The translations under genes were made by a program, and so were the position numbers. This document shows positions 54,439-63,952 of a stretch of 64,000 bases of DNA, piece by piece. The DNA is from JAPOXR01 sp965199765 (GTDB taxonomy: Bacteria > Pseudomonadota > Alphaproteobacteria > Rhodobacterales > Rhodobacteraceae). Within the stretch, counting starts at the first letter, position 1, and each line of letters starts with the position of its first letter. Where the stretch lies: positions 496,001 through 560,000 of the forward strand of contig CBDATC010000001.1 of the NCBI GenBank assembly GCA_965199765.1, in the 5' to 3' direction. Below the pieces are notes generated by a model. That model saw only the letters and a list, made by a program, of their open reading frames with translations. It did no database searches and was not told where the DNA came from.

Positions 54439-55615
54439 TGCTGTTCGCCTTGATCGCGGATGCGGCCTTTTCAATGCGGTCGCACACCTCGCCGATGTCC
54501 TCAATCGACATATTCAGTGGTGGCAAAACACGAATGACATTGTCCGCAGCGGGCACGGTCAGCAGATTCTCTCCGTACGCCGCTTCTATCACCTTCGAAT
54601 TTGGAACTTTGCAAACCAGTCCAAGCATAAAGCCAGAGCCTCTGATCTCTTCAAAAACATCGGAATTTGTAGCGACAATCGATTCCAGGCGCTGCCTTAT
54701 CAGTCCGGCGCGTTTCCTGACATCCGCAAGGAAATCCTCCTCACCCACAATTTCCAATACTGTCCGGCCGACTCTGCATGCCAGTGGATTGCCGCCATAA
54801 GTTGAGCCATGGGTGCCGGCTGTCAAACCTTTGGCCGCGTTTTCAGTTGCTAGACAGGCGCCGAGTGGAAATCCACCGCCAATACCTTTGGCGATCGCCA
54901 TAATGTCCGGTTGGATTCCTGCCCATTCATGCGCAAACAGTTTGCCTGTTCGGCCCATTCCACACTGGACTTCGTCCACGATCAGCAACAGGCCTTCTTG
55001 ATCGCAGATTCCTCTGAGCCCTGAGAGGTATGCATCCGTCAGAGGCACGATCCCGCCTTCACCGATCACTGGCTCCACCATGACAGCTGCTGTGCTTTCA
55101 GACACCTCGTCAGCCACCTGCTGCAGGTTGTTGGGTTCCACCTGTTTGAATCCTTCAAGCACGGGACTGAACCCTTCGGTCAATTTTGCCGATCCCGCTG
55201 CGGATATCATGCCTATTGTTCGTCCATGAAACGAGGAGCGTATTGTGATGATCTCACAACGTCTCGGCGAGTCACTCACATGCCAATATCGACGCGCCAT
55301 TTTTACAGCGGCTTCACACGCTTCTGCGCCTGAATTGGTAAAAAACACTGTATCAGCGAAGGTCTTTTCTACCAGAAGGTCCGCAAGCCGTTCCTGTTCA
55401 GGAATCCGATACAGATTTGACGTGTGCCAAAGTGTGTCGACCTGTTCTTTCAGCACTTCGGCCAACCGTGCGTTTGCGTGGCCAAGTATGTTCACACCGA
55501 TACCGCTGCCGGCATCAAGCCACCGGTTCCCAACGTCATCAATCAGCCAGCTTCCTTCTCCCTTGACAAAACTCATCGGCGCACGAGCATAGGTGGGCAA
55601 AACGGTTGAGATCAT
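54431..55615 (-). CDS. argD: acetylornithine aminotransferase
   Basis: A 394-residue class III PLP aminotransferase for arginine (and perhaps lysine) synthesis. N-S-G-A-E-A-C-E-A-A is the PLP phosphate region, D-E-V-Q-C-G-M-G-R the cofactor Asp, and A-K-G-I-G-G-G-F-P-L-G-A holds the Schiff-base Lys. It is the first gene of an argD-argF operon and divergent from gcrA. Confidence 0.95.
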   Translation of the reverse strand: MISTVLPTYARAPMSFVKGEGSWLIDDVGNRWLDAGSGIGVNILGHANARLAEVLKEQVDTLWHTSNLYRIPEQERLADLLVEKTFADTVFFTNSGAEACEAAVKMARRYWHVSDSPRRCEIITIRSSFHGRTIGMISAAGSAKLTEGFSPVLEGFKQVEPNNLQQVADEVSESTAAVMVEPVIGEGGIVPLTDAYLSGLRGICDQEGLLLIVDEVQCGMGRTGKLFAHEWAGIQPDIMAIAKGIGGGFPLGACLATENAAKGLTAGTHGSTYGGNPLACRVGRTVLEIVGEEDFLADVRKRAGLIRQRLESIVATNSDVFEEIRGSGFMLGLVCKVPNSKVIEAAYGENLLTVPAADNVIRVLPPLNMSIEDIGEVCDRIEKAASAIKANSSA

Positions 55616-55787
55616 TGAAACGCTCCAGAAATCTAAACGCCGCCGTTAACAAAACGACGCGATGAAAGTCAATTTTGATTAAGCAAGAACTATGAAGCAG
55701 TGGCTTCCGAACCGAGAAATTTTGCGCTTCCCAAAAATTATCCGAAAATGGTTTGCCACAGCTCTTGAAACAAGCCCATGATTCCCC

Positions 55788-56396
55788 ATGTTGACCATCA
55801 TGACCAAAACAAAATCTCGCAAGGCAGATAATGCCTCAAAAAAGACACTTGCGGTTTGGACCGAAGATCGGGTCGAGCTGCTGTCAAAGCTTTGGTTGAA
55901 TGGTGTCACGGCAGCTGAAATCACAAGTCAGCTCGGAGGCACAACTCGGAATGCCGTGATTGGCAAAGCTTACCGGCTAGGGTTATCCAACCAAAAACGT
56001 CAAAAAAAGACCTCGCATGAGGAAGAAACCGAAGAGGCTGAGTCAGCTGCTGTCGAAACCGATTCTGCACCAATTGCCGAAACTGACGACCAAGAAATCG
56101 TATTGGATGCATTGGATGCGGATGATGATGCATCAGAAGGAACAGTCGACGACGCGACATCGGCGAGACTCGCTGAGGCCCTTTCGGAAAAGCTGCAATT
56201 GATGCAATTGTCGGAAAAAACATGCAAATGGCCGATCGGCGATCCAGCTACGGATGATTTCTGGTTTTGTGGGCTCCCGAGCATGCCTGGCAAGCCATAT
56301 TGCGAACCCCACAACAAGCTGGCGACGCAGCCACTCACCTCCCGCAAAGACCGAAAGAATGCACGCAAATCAGATTTGCTGTCTTTTGCCAAATAG
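55788..56396 (+). CDS. gcrA: cell-cycle regulator GcrA
   Basis: A 202-residue transcription factor that binds sigma-70 and acts at promoters with methylated GANTC. The N-terminal HTH shows W-T-E-D-R-V-E-L-L, G-T-T-R-N-A-V-I-G-K and R-L-G-L-S-N. The C-terminus has C-K-W-P-I-G-D-P and F-C-G-L-P. The middle is an acidic linker. This protein begins about 23 residues earlier than the usual M-S-W-T start, because no start codon is available at that place. Confidence 0.93.
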   Translation: MLTIMTKTKSRKADNASKKTLAVWTEDRVELLSKLWLNGVTAAEITSQLGGTTRNAVIGKAYRLGLSNQKRQKKTSHEEETEEAESAAVETDSAPIAETDDQEIVLDALDADDDASEGTVDDATSARLAEALSEKLQLMQLSEKTCKWPIGDPATDDFWFCGLPSMPGKPYCEPHNKLATQPLTSRKDRKNARKSDLLSFAK

Positions 56397-57050
56397 GATC
56401 AAATTTCTGCGTTCGCCCGAATGAAATCTGGCACTGCGTTTTAATATTGGCAGCGATGCAGTCAAAATTGCGGGCCATCAACGGAAGCGCAATCAGCTTC
56501 CCTTGATCCTCCTATTGGTTCATTGGGTTAATTTAAGCTAAGAAGTCTGACATGAATGGTTTGTGGTTGGCAACAGCTAACAGCATCAAAGACCGAATGC
56601 GCTCGCAACGGTAAATTGCGTCTGCCACCAACCCTCCTCAATCCGCGGACAGAGAACTGCCGCGCTTCCGGCTAGCCTTCGACACCGTAATCATTCAAGA
56701 TAAAGAATGCGGCACGTGGTTAACAAACGGCTCCAACAACAAGTCGCGCTGCTGTGTTCCTTTGTTGGACCAATCACCAAAAAACCTGCGACAGATGACA
56801 ATATGCATGCATGCTGGGCTGAGATCGACGATGCGCCTATGCGCGATTCTGCCCATTGTGTTTTTTAAGAAATCGGTGACTTTCCTGTTCAACCCGATTT
56901 AGTTGGCGGTCAACGGATTGACCCCGTTGCACCCCATCGAATGAAGGCAGCTTGACAGCCGGCGTAGGTAAAAGCGTATAACACGCCGATAGGTTGCATC
57001 CGCTTTCGCAGCATCCAGCCAAATCCGCTGCTGTCCGATGCATACTCGCC
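56397..57050. other. gcrA-fhs gap
   Basis: No gene is supported. Short frames on both strands break often. The minus strand around 56890-56700 reads in protein-like pieces but I recognise no family; a lost gene of the one-carbon operon would be expected here but is not proven. Confidence 0.4.
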
Positions 57051-58721
57051 TCAGAACAAACCTTCCACCTCTCCTTCCTCATTGAGCCCAATCGCTTCGG
57101 CCGCCGGAACGCGGGGCAAGCCGGGCATGGTCATGATTTCGCCGCAGATGGCGACAATGAATCCCGCTCCGGCCGAAAGCCGGACTTCACGTATCGGGAT
57201 GCTGTGTCCAGTCGGCGCACCACGCTGATTCGGGTCTGTGGTGAAGCTATATTGTGTTTTGGCCATGCAAACCGGAAGCTCTCCATAACCGGCGTCCTCC
57301 CACTGTTTAAGCTGATCGCGTATTTTTTTATCAGCAACGACCTCGCTGGCACGGTAGATCTGTTTTGCTATGGTTTCGATCTTGTCCATCAATCCCATTT
57401 TGCTTGGATAGAGCGGAGCATAGTTGGCTTCGTCTTTTGCAATAACGTCCACAACCCGTTCCGCAAGCTCTGTGGTCCCTTTCGAACCGAGCTCCCAATG
57501 CCTGGCAACGACCGCTTCGGTACCTTTGGAAACAGCATAGGACTTAACAGCCTCAACTTCGGCATCCGTATCAGTTGTGAAATGGTTGATGGCGACAATG
57601 GCAGGAACACCGAACTTACCGATGTTTTCGATATGCCGACCCAGATTCACGCAACCGTCACGCACGGCCTCGACATTCTCAGTCCCAAGGTCGGTGCGCG
57701 CCACACCACCATTCATCTTAAGGGCTCGCACCGTCGCTACAATCACGACGGCTTTCGGTGAAAGACCCGCCTGACGACATTTTATGTTGAGAAATTTCTC
57801 GGCGCCGAGGTCAGCGCCAAATCCTGCTTCTGTAACGATATAGTCAGCAAGTTTCAGAGCTGTTCGCGTAGCGATAACCGAATTGCAGCCATGGGCTATA
57901 TTCGCAAATGGACCCCCATGCACAAAGGCGGGATTATTCTCAAGCGTCTGAACCAGATTGGGCTGCATTGCCTGGCGAAGCAGCACAGTCATGGCTCCCT
58001 CTGCATTCAAATCGCGGCAGTATATCGGGCTGCGATCCCGTCGGTAGGCGACGATGATGCCGCCTAGCCGCTTCTGCAGATCGTCAAGATCGGTTGCCAA
58101 ACAAAGAATCGCCATGACTTCCGAAGCTACAGTGATATCAAACCCTGCTTCCCTCGGAAAACCGTTCGCCACACCACCCAAACTGCATGTAATCTGTCGA
58201 AGAGCGCGATCGTTCATATCCATAACTCGCCGCCACGTCACTCTCCTGACATCAATCCCCAATGCATTGCCCCAATAGATGTGGTTGTCGATTAATGCCG
58301 ACAGCAGATTGTGGGCTGAAGTTATCGCATGAAAGTCACCGGTGAAGTGCAGATTCATCTCTTCCATGGGGACGACTTGCGCATAGCCGCCGCCCGCTGC
58401 GCCGCCCTTCATGCCGAAGCACGGTCCAAGAGATGCCTCGCGAATGCAAATCGCCGCGCGCTTGCCGATTCTGTTCAAACCGTCTCCCAGACCGACGGTT
58501 GTTGTGGTTTTGCCTTCGCCCGCCGGGGTGGGGTTGATGGCCGTGACTAAAATGAGGTTGCCATCTTCCCGGTCCGATAGCGATTTTATGAAATCATCCG
58601 AAATCTTGGCTTTGTCGTGACCGAACGGCAGCAGCTGGTCCGTTGGGATATCAAGCCTTGCGCCAATCTCTTGGATCGGACGTTTCTGCGCCTCTCGGGC
58701 GATTTCAATGTCTGAAGCCAT
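57051..58721 (-). CDS. fhs: formate-tetrahydrofolate ligase
   Basis: A 556-residue ATP-dependent ligase converting formate and THF to 10-formyl-THF. T-P-A-G-E-G-K-T-T-T-T is the P-loop near residue 66, and G-G-A-A-G-G-G-Y-A-Q, D-F-H-A-I-T-S-A-H-N and H-G-G-P-F-A-N-I-A-H-G are family blocks. Full length. It ends the minus-strand operon behind the dead formyltransferase (45-base gap) and the CoA-transferase. Here it would trap formate released by those enzymes. Confidence 0.96.
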   Translation of the reverse strand: MASDIEIAREAQKRPIQEIGARLDIPTDQLLPFGHDKAKISDDFIKSLSDREDGNLILVTAINPTPAGEGKTTTTVGLGDGLNRIGKRAAICIREASLGPCFGMKGGAAGGGYAQVVPMEEMNLHFTGDFHAITSAHNLLSALIDNHIYWGNALGIDVRRVTWRRVMDMNDRALRQITCSLGGVANGFPREAGFDITVASEVMAILCLATDLDDLQKRLGGIIVAYRRDRSPIYCRDLNAEGAMTVLLRQAMQPNLVQTLENNPAFVHGGPFANIAHGCNSVIATRTALKLADYIVTEAGFGADLGAEKFLNIKCRQAGLSPKAVVIVATVRALKMNGGVARTDLGTENVEAVRDGCVNLGRHIENIGKFGVPAIVAINHFTTDTDAEVEAVKSYAVSKGTEAVVARHWELGSKGTTELAERVVDVIAKDEANYAPLYPSKMGLMDKIETIAKQIYRASEVVADKKIRDQLKQWEDAGYGELPVCMAKTQYSFTTDPNQRGAPTGHSIPIREVRLSAGAGFIVAICGEIMTMPGLPRVPAAEAIGLNEEGEVEGLF

Positions 58722-58765
58722 GCGGTCCTTCCGAATTTTTGTTGATCCTGTCGTGGCTGCGAATA

Positions 58766-60135
58766 TCAGCCGAGTTTCTTTCCCTTGCCAACTCCTGCCG
58801 ACACAACACAGTCAGTGGCGGGAATCTTGCCCAGCCCGTTCGGCCATACTCATTTCGGCTCGATTCGAGCACCATTTTCCTGTACCGTTATACCATCATC
58901 ATTGATTCCAACAATCTGACTTTGGATTCCTTTTTCTTCAACACGTCGGACACGTTAAAATTTTCAATTTCCTGCCTTGCCAGCGCGACCATGCACTGGG
59001 TTGAGGGTCAGACCCGCGGATCAAGTCATGGACATCAACAGCTGGTTTCGACCAATCGATCTCCACATCGGACTCCCGGCATCACTTTTTCCATTTGGCC
59101 GTGGTCTCATCCTGAGCTTAGCGCGGCGGTTTACCGGATCAAAAATGCTGAATTTTTTCCGGATTTCCTGTATTCGGCCTGTTGTCAGGGGCATGAAAGC
59201 TGATTGAGGCATATGCCTGAGCGCTCCTTCGGATTTCCGCGTTTCCGGCGTCAAGGTTCGTCTTGCACGGCCTGAGGGGCGGTGCCATGGAACGGCATCA
59301 TTGTCTGGGTTTCTGGAGGTTTGCCGTCCGCGGGCTCCCGCTGTGTTTTCAAATGGCGGGGAAAACGGGTCGGCAGCGCGGCAAGCGGATCGGGAGCGGG
59401 AAGCCGGGTAAGCAGGTTCGATTTTCCCGTCTGCATCTGACCGGCAACACCATGCGCTTCCTTAATCTCGGGAAACCGGGGGGTTGCCGAGCCTCGCGGG
59501 TTACGCGCGAGCGGCGATGACGCGGCGACTGACAATCCGGCCAAAATGCCCGCAAAATAGCCAAGCTGGGCGAAACCCGCGCCGAGGGTTAACCAGAATG
59601 TCTGGAAATCGTCTCAAGAATGGGAAGGACCTGGTCGGAAGGATTTTCGTGCGATAGCCATCGCTGAGCGTATCGTCTGGACCGATTTCGTTTACCGGCT
59701 GCAACAGTAGGTCGCCATCATCCAAGCCATCGTTAGGATAAAATAAAGAAGGGCCATGCTTGGAGTAGCCGCTGAATGTCAGCCAACTGATGGAACATGG
59801 AATCCGAGGCAGCGACAGAAGCGAAGAATAAGAGTAAATTGAACCCGGTTTTGGGACATTGCAAGCCGTTTCCGGCACGAAGGGCGCCACATGGGTCATA
59901 ATTGTCAGATCGGTTTGATCGGACTAGATTTCAGTCAGATTGGCATCGTCGCTGAAGCAAACAGGCTGGCGCACAGTCAAACCCGCTTCCATAACTGCCT
60001 GTTTGGAATGGTTCAAATGGGCGGCCTTCTCGCAGGCGCACAAAATACCGACACTGCGCTGTCCTTCCCCCGCTTCGAGGATTTCTTCCAATGCCTCTTA
60101 GCCTGGGCTTGCCACCCAATCACAATCAGACGCAT
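58766..60135 (-). pseudogene. decayed formyltransferase (10-formyl-THF hydrolase / Fmt-like fold)
   Basis: The minus strand begins with M-R-L-I-V-I-G at 60135, the start of formyltransferases of the ALDH1L/Fmt type, 20 bases after frc. Pieces then continue in several frames: V-A-P-F-V-P-E-T-A, H-G-P-S-L-F-Y-P-N-D-G-L-D-D-G-D, E-I-G-P-D-D-T-L-S-D (catalytic-domain blocks). After a break of about 400 bases come A-Q-D-E-T-T, E-I-D-W-S-K-P-A, D-L-I-R-G-S-D-P-Q-P and finally Q-I-V-G-I-N-D-D-G-I-T-V, ending at TGA 58766. Stops and frameshifts occur throughout. The order and direction match an original gene between frc and fhs. Confidence 0.85.
59205..59640 (-). other. GC-rich segment inserted in the formyltransferase corpse
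   Basis: This stretch separates the two halves of the pseudogene. It is visibly richer in G+C: bases 59341-59400 contain 39 G/C of 60, against about 23 of 60 at 58921-58980. On the minus strand it holds an open frame of about 115 codons ending at a TGA near 59251, with an Ala/Gly/Leu membrane-like start (A-Q-L-G-Y-F-A-G-I-L-A-G-L) and a Pro-rich tail. I recognise no family and see no terminal repeats. Confidence 0.5.
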
Positions 60136-60155
60136 CAACTTCTTCCGAGCTGACA

Positions 60156-61424
60156 TCAATTTTTCGTTGGGCGTTCGCCGACAGCGCCAGAATCCAATAC
60201 CCGCTCTAACTCCTCACCGCGATAGCCGAGAACATTCTGCAGAACATCAACTGTGTGCTCGCCAAGAAGCGGTGATCGTTTGACTTCAACCGCACAATCA
60301 GACAATTTGATAGGACAGCCGACAGAGTAGTATGCCCCGCGCTCCGGGTGTTCGACTTCAACGATCGTTCCGCTGGCTCGAAGTCCTCCATCTTCGATAA
60401 TCTCTTTCATTGAGAGGATCGGCCCCGCTGGAATGTCTAAAGGATTACAGGCATCCAGCACCTCAAACTTCGTCTTGGTCTTTGTCCAATTTTCAATCGT
60501 ATCAAAAATTTCATCAAGATTCGGCATCCGGGCTGCAGGAGTCGCATAATCCGGATCCACCTTCCATTCGGGTTTGCCGATGAGATCACAAATGTTTTTC
60601 CAGACCGCCGCTTGCGTGATAAAATACGTATAGGCGTCTGGATCTGTTTCCCAACCTTTGCATTTCAAAATCCGGCCTGGCTGACCGCCACCGGAGTCAT
60701 TGCCAGCCCTCGGTGTCGCTTCGCCAAATGGAATTCCCTTGCGATACTGCGAGTATTCCTTAAGCGGTCCGGCTTTCAGCCGTTGCTGATCTCTGAGCTT
60801 GACTCGGCAGAGATTGACTACGCAATCCTGCATTGGGGCCAGAATTCGCTGGCCACGCCCTGTGCGCTCGCGCTGAAACAATGCTGCTGTAATTCCCAGT
60901 GCAAGGTGCAGACCTGTGCCGGAATCGCCGATTTGCGCTCCTGTTACCAGCGGAAGGTCGCCAAGAAAGCCTGTTGTTGAAGCCGCACCTCCAGTGCACT
61001 GCGCGACATTTTCGTAAACTTTGCAATCTTCATATAGGCCCGGTCCAAATCCCTTGACCGAAGCCATAATCATGTGTGGATTGAGTTCCTGCACGCGCTC
61101 CCAGCCAAATCCCATTCTGTCCAACGCCCCCGGTGCGAAATTTTCAACCAAAACGTCGCATTCACCGATCAAGCGCGTCAAGACTTGCTTGCCGGTCTCA
61201 TTCTTTGTGTTCAGCTCGATTGATCGTTTGTTGTGATTGAGCATTGTGAAATAAAGACTATCCGCACCCGGCACATCAATAAGCTGTTTACGGGTTGCAT
61301 CGCCGACCCCTGGTCTCTCGACCTTGATCACATCCGCTCCAAGCCATGCCAAAAGCTGGGTGCAGGTCGGACCTGATTGCACATGGGTGAAATCAAGTAT
61401 CCGAATTCCTTCAAGAGCTGACAT
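60156..61424 (-). CDS. frc: formyl-CoA:oxalate CoA-transferase
   Basis: A 422-residue class III CoA-transferase. Asp167 in Q-I-G-D-S-G-T-G is the catalytic carboxylate, the glycine loop is S-G-G-G-Q-P-G, and I-L-K-C-K-G-W-E-T-D-P-D-A-Y matches Frc of oxalate degraders closely. L-L-G-E-H-T lies near the end. It moves CoA from formyl-CoA to oxalate or another acid, freeing formate. AGAAGGA stands 9-10 bases before the ATG at 61424. It follows the TPP enzyme by 35 bases. Confidence 0.9.
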   Translation of the reverse strand: MSALEGIRILDFTHVQSGPTCTQLLAWLGADVIKVERPGVGDATRKQLIDVPGADSLYFTMLNHNKRSIELNTKNETGKQVLTRLIGECDVLVENFAPGALDRMGFGWERVQELNPHMIMASVKGFGPGLYEDCKVYENVAQCTGGAASTTGFLGDLPLVTGAQIGDSGTGLHLALGITAALFQRERTGRGQRILAPMQDCVVNLCRVKLRDQQRLKAGPLKEYSQYRKGIPFGEATPRAGNDSGGGQPGRILKCKGWETDPDAYTYFITQAAVWKNICDLIGKPEWKVDPDYATPAARMPNLDEIFDTIENWTKTKTKFEVLDACNPLDIPAGPILSMKEIIEDGGLRASGTIVEVEHPERGAYYSVGCPIKLSDCAVEVKRSPLLGEHTVDVLQNVLGYRGEELERVLDSGAVGERPTKN

Positions 61425-61459
61425 CGTGCCTGTTTCCTTCTGCAGCTGCTGCCTCACCG

Positions 61460-63193
61460 TTACTTGTACATTGTCTGCCGCTTGGTTCCCGGCGCGAATT
61501 CATTCGGATCAATCCAAACATTCACAACAGCGCATTTGCCGGTTCGCGCGATCGCCTCGCGGGCCCGCTGCAGGGCCGGCTGCAACTCGTTCGGATCACG
61601 AACCTCCTCGCCGTAGCCACCAAGCATTTCACCGAATTTTCCAAACTCGACATCTCCGAGCTTATTGCCAATGTCGCCACGGTTTTCACCATATTTGGTG
61701 ATTTGGCCGAACCGAATTTGGTTCATCGCGGAATTATTGCCGACCACCGCCAAAAAGGGCGCCGCGAAGCGCTGGGCGGTTTCCAAATCGAAGGCCGTCA
61801 TGCCAAATGATCCATCGCCGTAGAGACAAATGACTTCCCTTTGCGGATGCACCAATTTTGCCGCCATAGCAAAACCGGTTCCAACGCCAAGCGAGCCAAG
61901 CGCACCTGGATCCATCCATTGGCCGGGATTGCGCGGTCTGACCGCTTGGGCGGAGATCGTAACCACGTCGCCGCCATCGCCGACATATATCGTATCTTCT
62001 TCCAGGAATTCGTTAATTTCCCAAGCGAGGCGGTAGGGATGAATCGGCGTGCGGTCCGAGCGAAAAAGCGGCATGAGCTTTTCCAGCTTCTTCGATTCCA
62101 TTTCTCGGAGACTCTGTATCCATTGGCGCCGCTGCTCCCTTGCATCTTTTTTCTCTCGGCCAGACGCCGCCTCGGTCACCGACGCCAGAATGGCTCCGGG
62201 ATGACCGTTGATACCAAGAGAAATATCTCTGTTTTTGCCGACCGTTCGATAATCCAGATCAATCTGCACCAGTGTCGGCGCGGTGATGCGCCTGCCATAT
62301 CCCATGCGGAAATCGAATGGCGTTCCGACGATCAGAATGACATCTGCATCCTTGAATGCGTCCGAGCGGGTTCTGTCGAAGTGATGCGGGTCGCCCTGCG
62401 GCATCATCCCCCGCGCTGCGCCATTCATATAGGCCGGTATATCCAGAGCTCTGACGAATTCAATGCATTCTTGATGCGAGCGCGATGCCCAAACCTGCTG
62501 ACCGAACAAAACCGCAGGCCGTTCTGCGGATACCAGCAGATCCGCCAATGTTTCAATATTGTCGGGGTCACCGATGGAACGTGACGAGCTCCGGTAACTG
62601 CCCGCCTCCGGAATCCGCGCATTTGCAAGCGGAATTTCCGCATCAAGTATATCTCTTGGAATCTCAAGATAACTTGGTCCGTAAGCGCCGGCGAAACACT
62701 CGCGCGCTGCCATAGAAATCATGTCTGCGACGCGTTCGGTTGAATAAACACCCGAAGCGAACTTGGTTATGGGGGTCATCATTTCAACATGGGGCAGGTC
62801 CTGCAGCGAGCCCATCTTATGTTGGGTGAGCGATGACTGGCCGCCAATATGCAAAATCGGACTCTCCGAACGAAATGCGGTAGCGACCCCTGTAACCGCG
62901 TTGGTGCAGCCGGGTCCGGCTGTGGTGACAACACAGCCGAGTCTGCCTGTCTGTCGAGCGTATCCATCCGCCGCATGAGCCGCAGTTTGCTCATGGCGGA
63001 CGTCGACGATACGGATACCTTCATCGATACAGCCGTCATAGATGTCGATAATGTGTCCGCCGCACAGTGTGAAAATGGTGTCGACACCTTCGTTTCTTAA
63101 GGCTTTGGCTACCAAGCGGCCGCCTGACACGACGCTCTCGTCGTCGCTCTTGCGGGCAAGAGTGTCGTGAGCTGTCGTTGAACTGATCTGCAT
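61460..63193 (-). CDS. ThDP-dependent oxalyl-CoA decarboxylase / 2-hydroxyacyl-CoA lyase-like enzyme
   Basis: A 577-residue enzyme of the acetolactate synthase superfamily. The catalytic Glu lies in R-H-E-Q-T-A-A-H-A-A-D-G-Y, and the ThDP/Mg site is G-D-G-S-F-G-M-T and N-N-S-A-M-N. The region where oxalyl-CoA decarboxylase carries the active Tyr-Glu pair reads L-Q-D-L-P-H-V-E-M. The C-terminus ends T-M-Y-K, as in some actinobacterial 2-hydroxyacyl-CoA lyases, to my recollection. Product is probably formyl-CoA, from oxalyl-CoA or a 2-hydroxyacyl-CoA. AGGAAAGGA stands before the ATG. It leads frc, the dead formyltransferase and fhs. Confidence 0.75.
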   Translation of the reverse strand: MQISSTTAHDTLARKSDDESVVSGGRLVAKALRNEGVDTIFTLCGGHIIDIYDGCIDEGIRIVDVRHEQTAAHAADGYARQTGRLGCVVTTAGPGCTNAVTGVATAFRSESPILHIGGQSSLTQHKMGSLQDLPHVEMMTPITKFASGVYSTERVADMISMAARECFAGAYGPSYLEIPRDILDAEIPLANARIPEAGSYRSSSRSIGDPDNIETLADLLVSAERPAVLFGQQVWASRSHQECIEFVRALDIPAYMNGAARGMMPQGDPHHFDRTRSDAFKDADVILIVGTPFDFRMGYGRRITAPTLVQIDLDYRTVGKNRDISLGINGHPGAILASVTEAASGREKKDAREQRRQWIQSLREMESKKLEKLMPLFRSDRTPIHPYRLAWEINEFLEEDTIYVGDGGDVVTISAQAVRPRNPGQWMDPGALGSLGVGTGFAMAAKLVHPQREVICLYGDGSFGMTAFDLETAQRFAAPFLAVVGNNSAMNQIRFGQITKYGENRGDIGNKLGDVEFGKFGEMLGGYGEEVRDPNELQPALQRAREAIARTGKCAVVNVWIDPNEFAPGTKRQTMYK

Positions 63194-63203
63194 GCTTCCT
63201 TTC

Positions 63204-63660
63204 CTAGATCTTTACGATTCTATCCAAGTGTTTCCGATTGCAGTCCCTAAACCGCAGCCTGTGTTCGCGTACCAGATTGCTTGCCAAGTCGGAATTTGGT
63301 TCCGACACTGCGGCAAAAACATTATTGCGATCTACTATGGAGCGGTTAGTGCGCTCGGTGTCTTGCCTCAAGCACTGCTGCAAACAAACTGCCGAACTTG
63401 CTCGGCACACCCCTTTCGTCTAAGTACCGAATAGCATCGGGACCGTTAACCTCGTTATCAAGTATCGCATTCTAAAGCAGATTACAGATATGCTCGTTGA
63501 AAGCTGGCACGACGATTATTGTATGCAGTTCAATGAACCTATCCAAATCTTGCCTTCTCTGCATCTGACCGGATATCAGCCCCAAATCACCCAACATGCG
63601 GTTGGGATACCACATACCAGCACAGCTTCCAACACAATTCACCAGCTCGGCAACGAATCT
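63204..63660 (-). pseudogene. remnant of a probable GntR/FadR-type (FCD) regulator
   Basis: The last frame reads S-I-V-D-R-N-N-V-F-A-A-V, then S-D-L-A-S-N-L-V-R-E-H and K-H-L-D-R-I-V, the look of a C-terminal FCD helix pair, stopping 10 bases before the TPP enzyme start. Upstream in another frame come F-I-E-L-H-T-I-I-V, N-E-H-I-C-N-L-L, a stop and R-Y-L-D-E-R-G. The DNA-binding N-terminus is missing. As neighbour of the operon it may have been its repressor. Confidence 0.45.
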
Positions 63661-63716
63661 GCGGAGTTATAGCGGCTTCGATTGGCAGTTCTATTTTTGT
63701 AGTGCAGGTTTGCCGA

Positions 63717-63952
63717 ATTGCGGTCGTATCGAGCCGCGCCGCAAAGCTGATCAGCTTCGGCATCAAACATCGTGTTCAGCGTCTCCTCAACCGCGCCTCT
63801 GACCATTTCACCTGAATGATCTCTGATCCTCGCTTCATTGATGCGAATTACTTCTCCCATCTGCTTGTCATCTTTCTTGTCCATTTTCGGTCCTCTCTGT
63901 CTGAAAGAAACCACCAGCAAAAGCAAATGTGCGAAAGATTTTATACGTTATC
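63717..63952 (-). mobile_element. truncated IS256-family element, left end and transposase start
   Basis: Bases 63923-63952 repeat, inverted, the left end of the element at 44015-44044. Inside, ATG 63884 opens M-D-K-K-D-D-K-Q-M-G, then E-M-V-R-G-A-V-E-E-T-L-N and D-A-E-A-D-Q-L-C-G-A-A-R-Y, the N-terminus of IS256-family transposases. Homology ends near residue 56 (63717), where the regulator corpse begins. The right end is missing, so it is dead. Confidence 0.8.

Noticed and set aside
56695..57091. Decayed folD next to fhs.
   Set aside because: Protein-like pieces exist on the minus strand but none fits FolD motifs.
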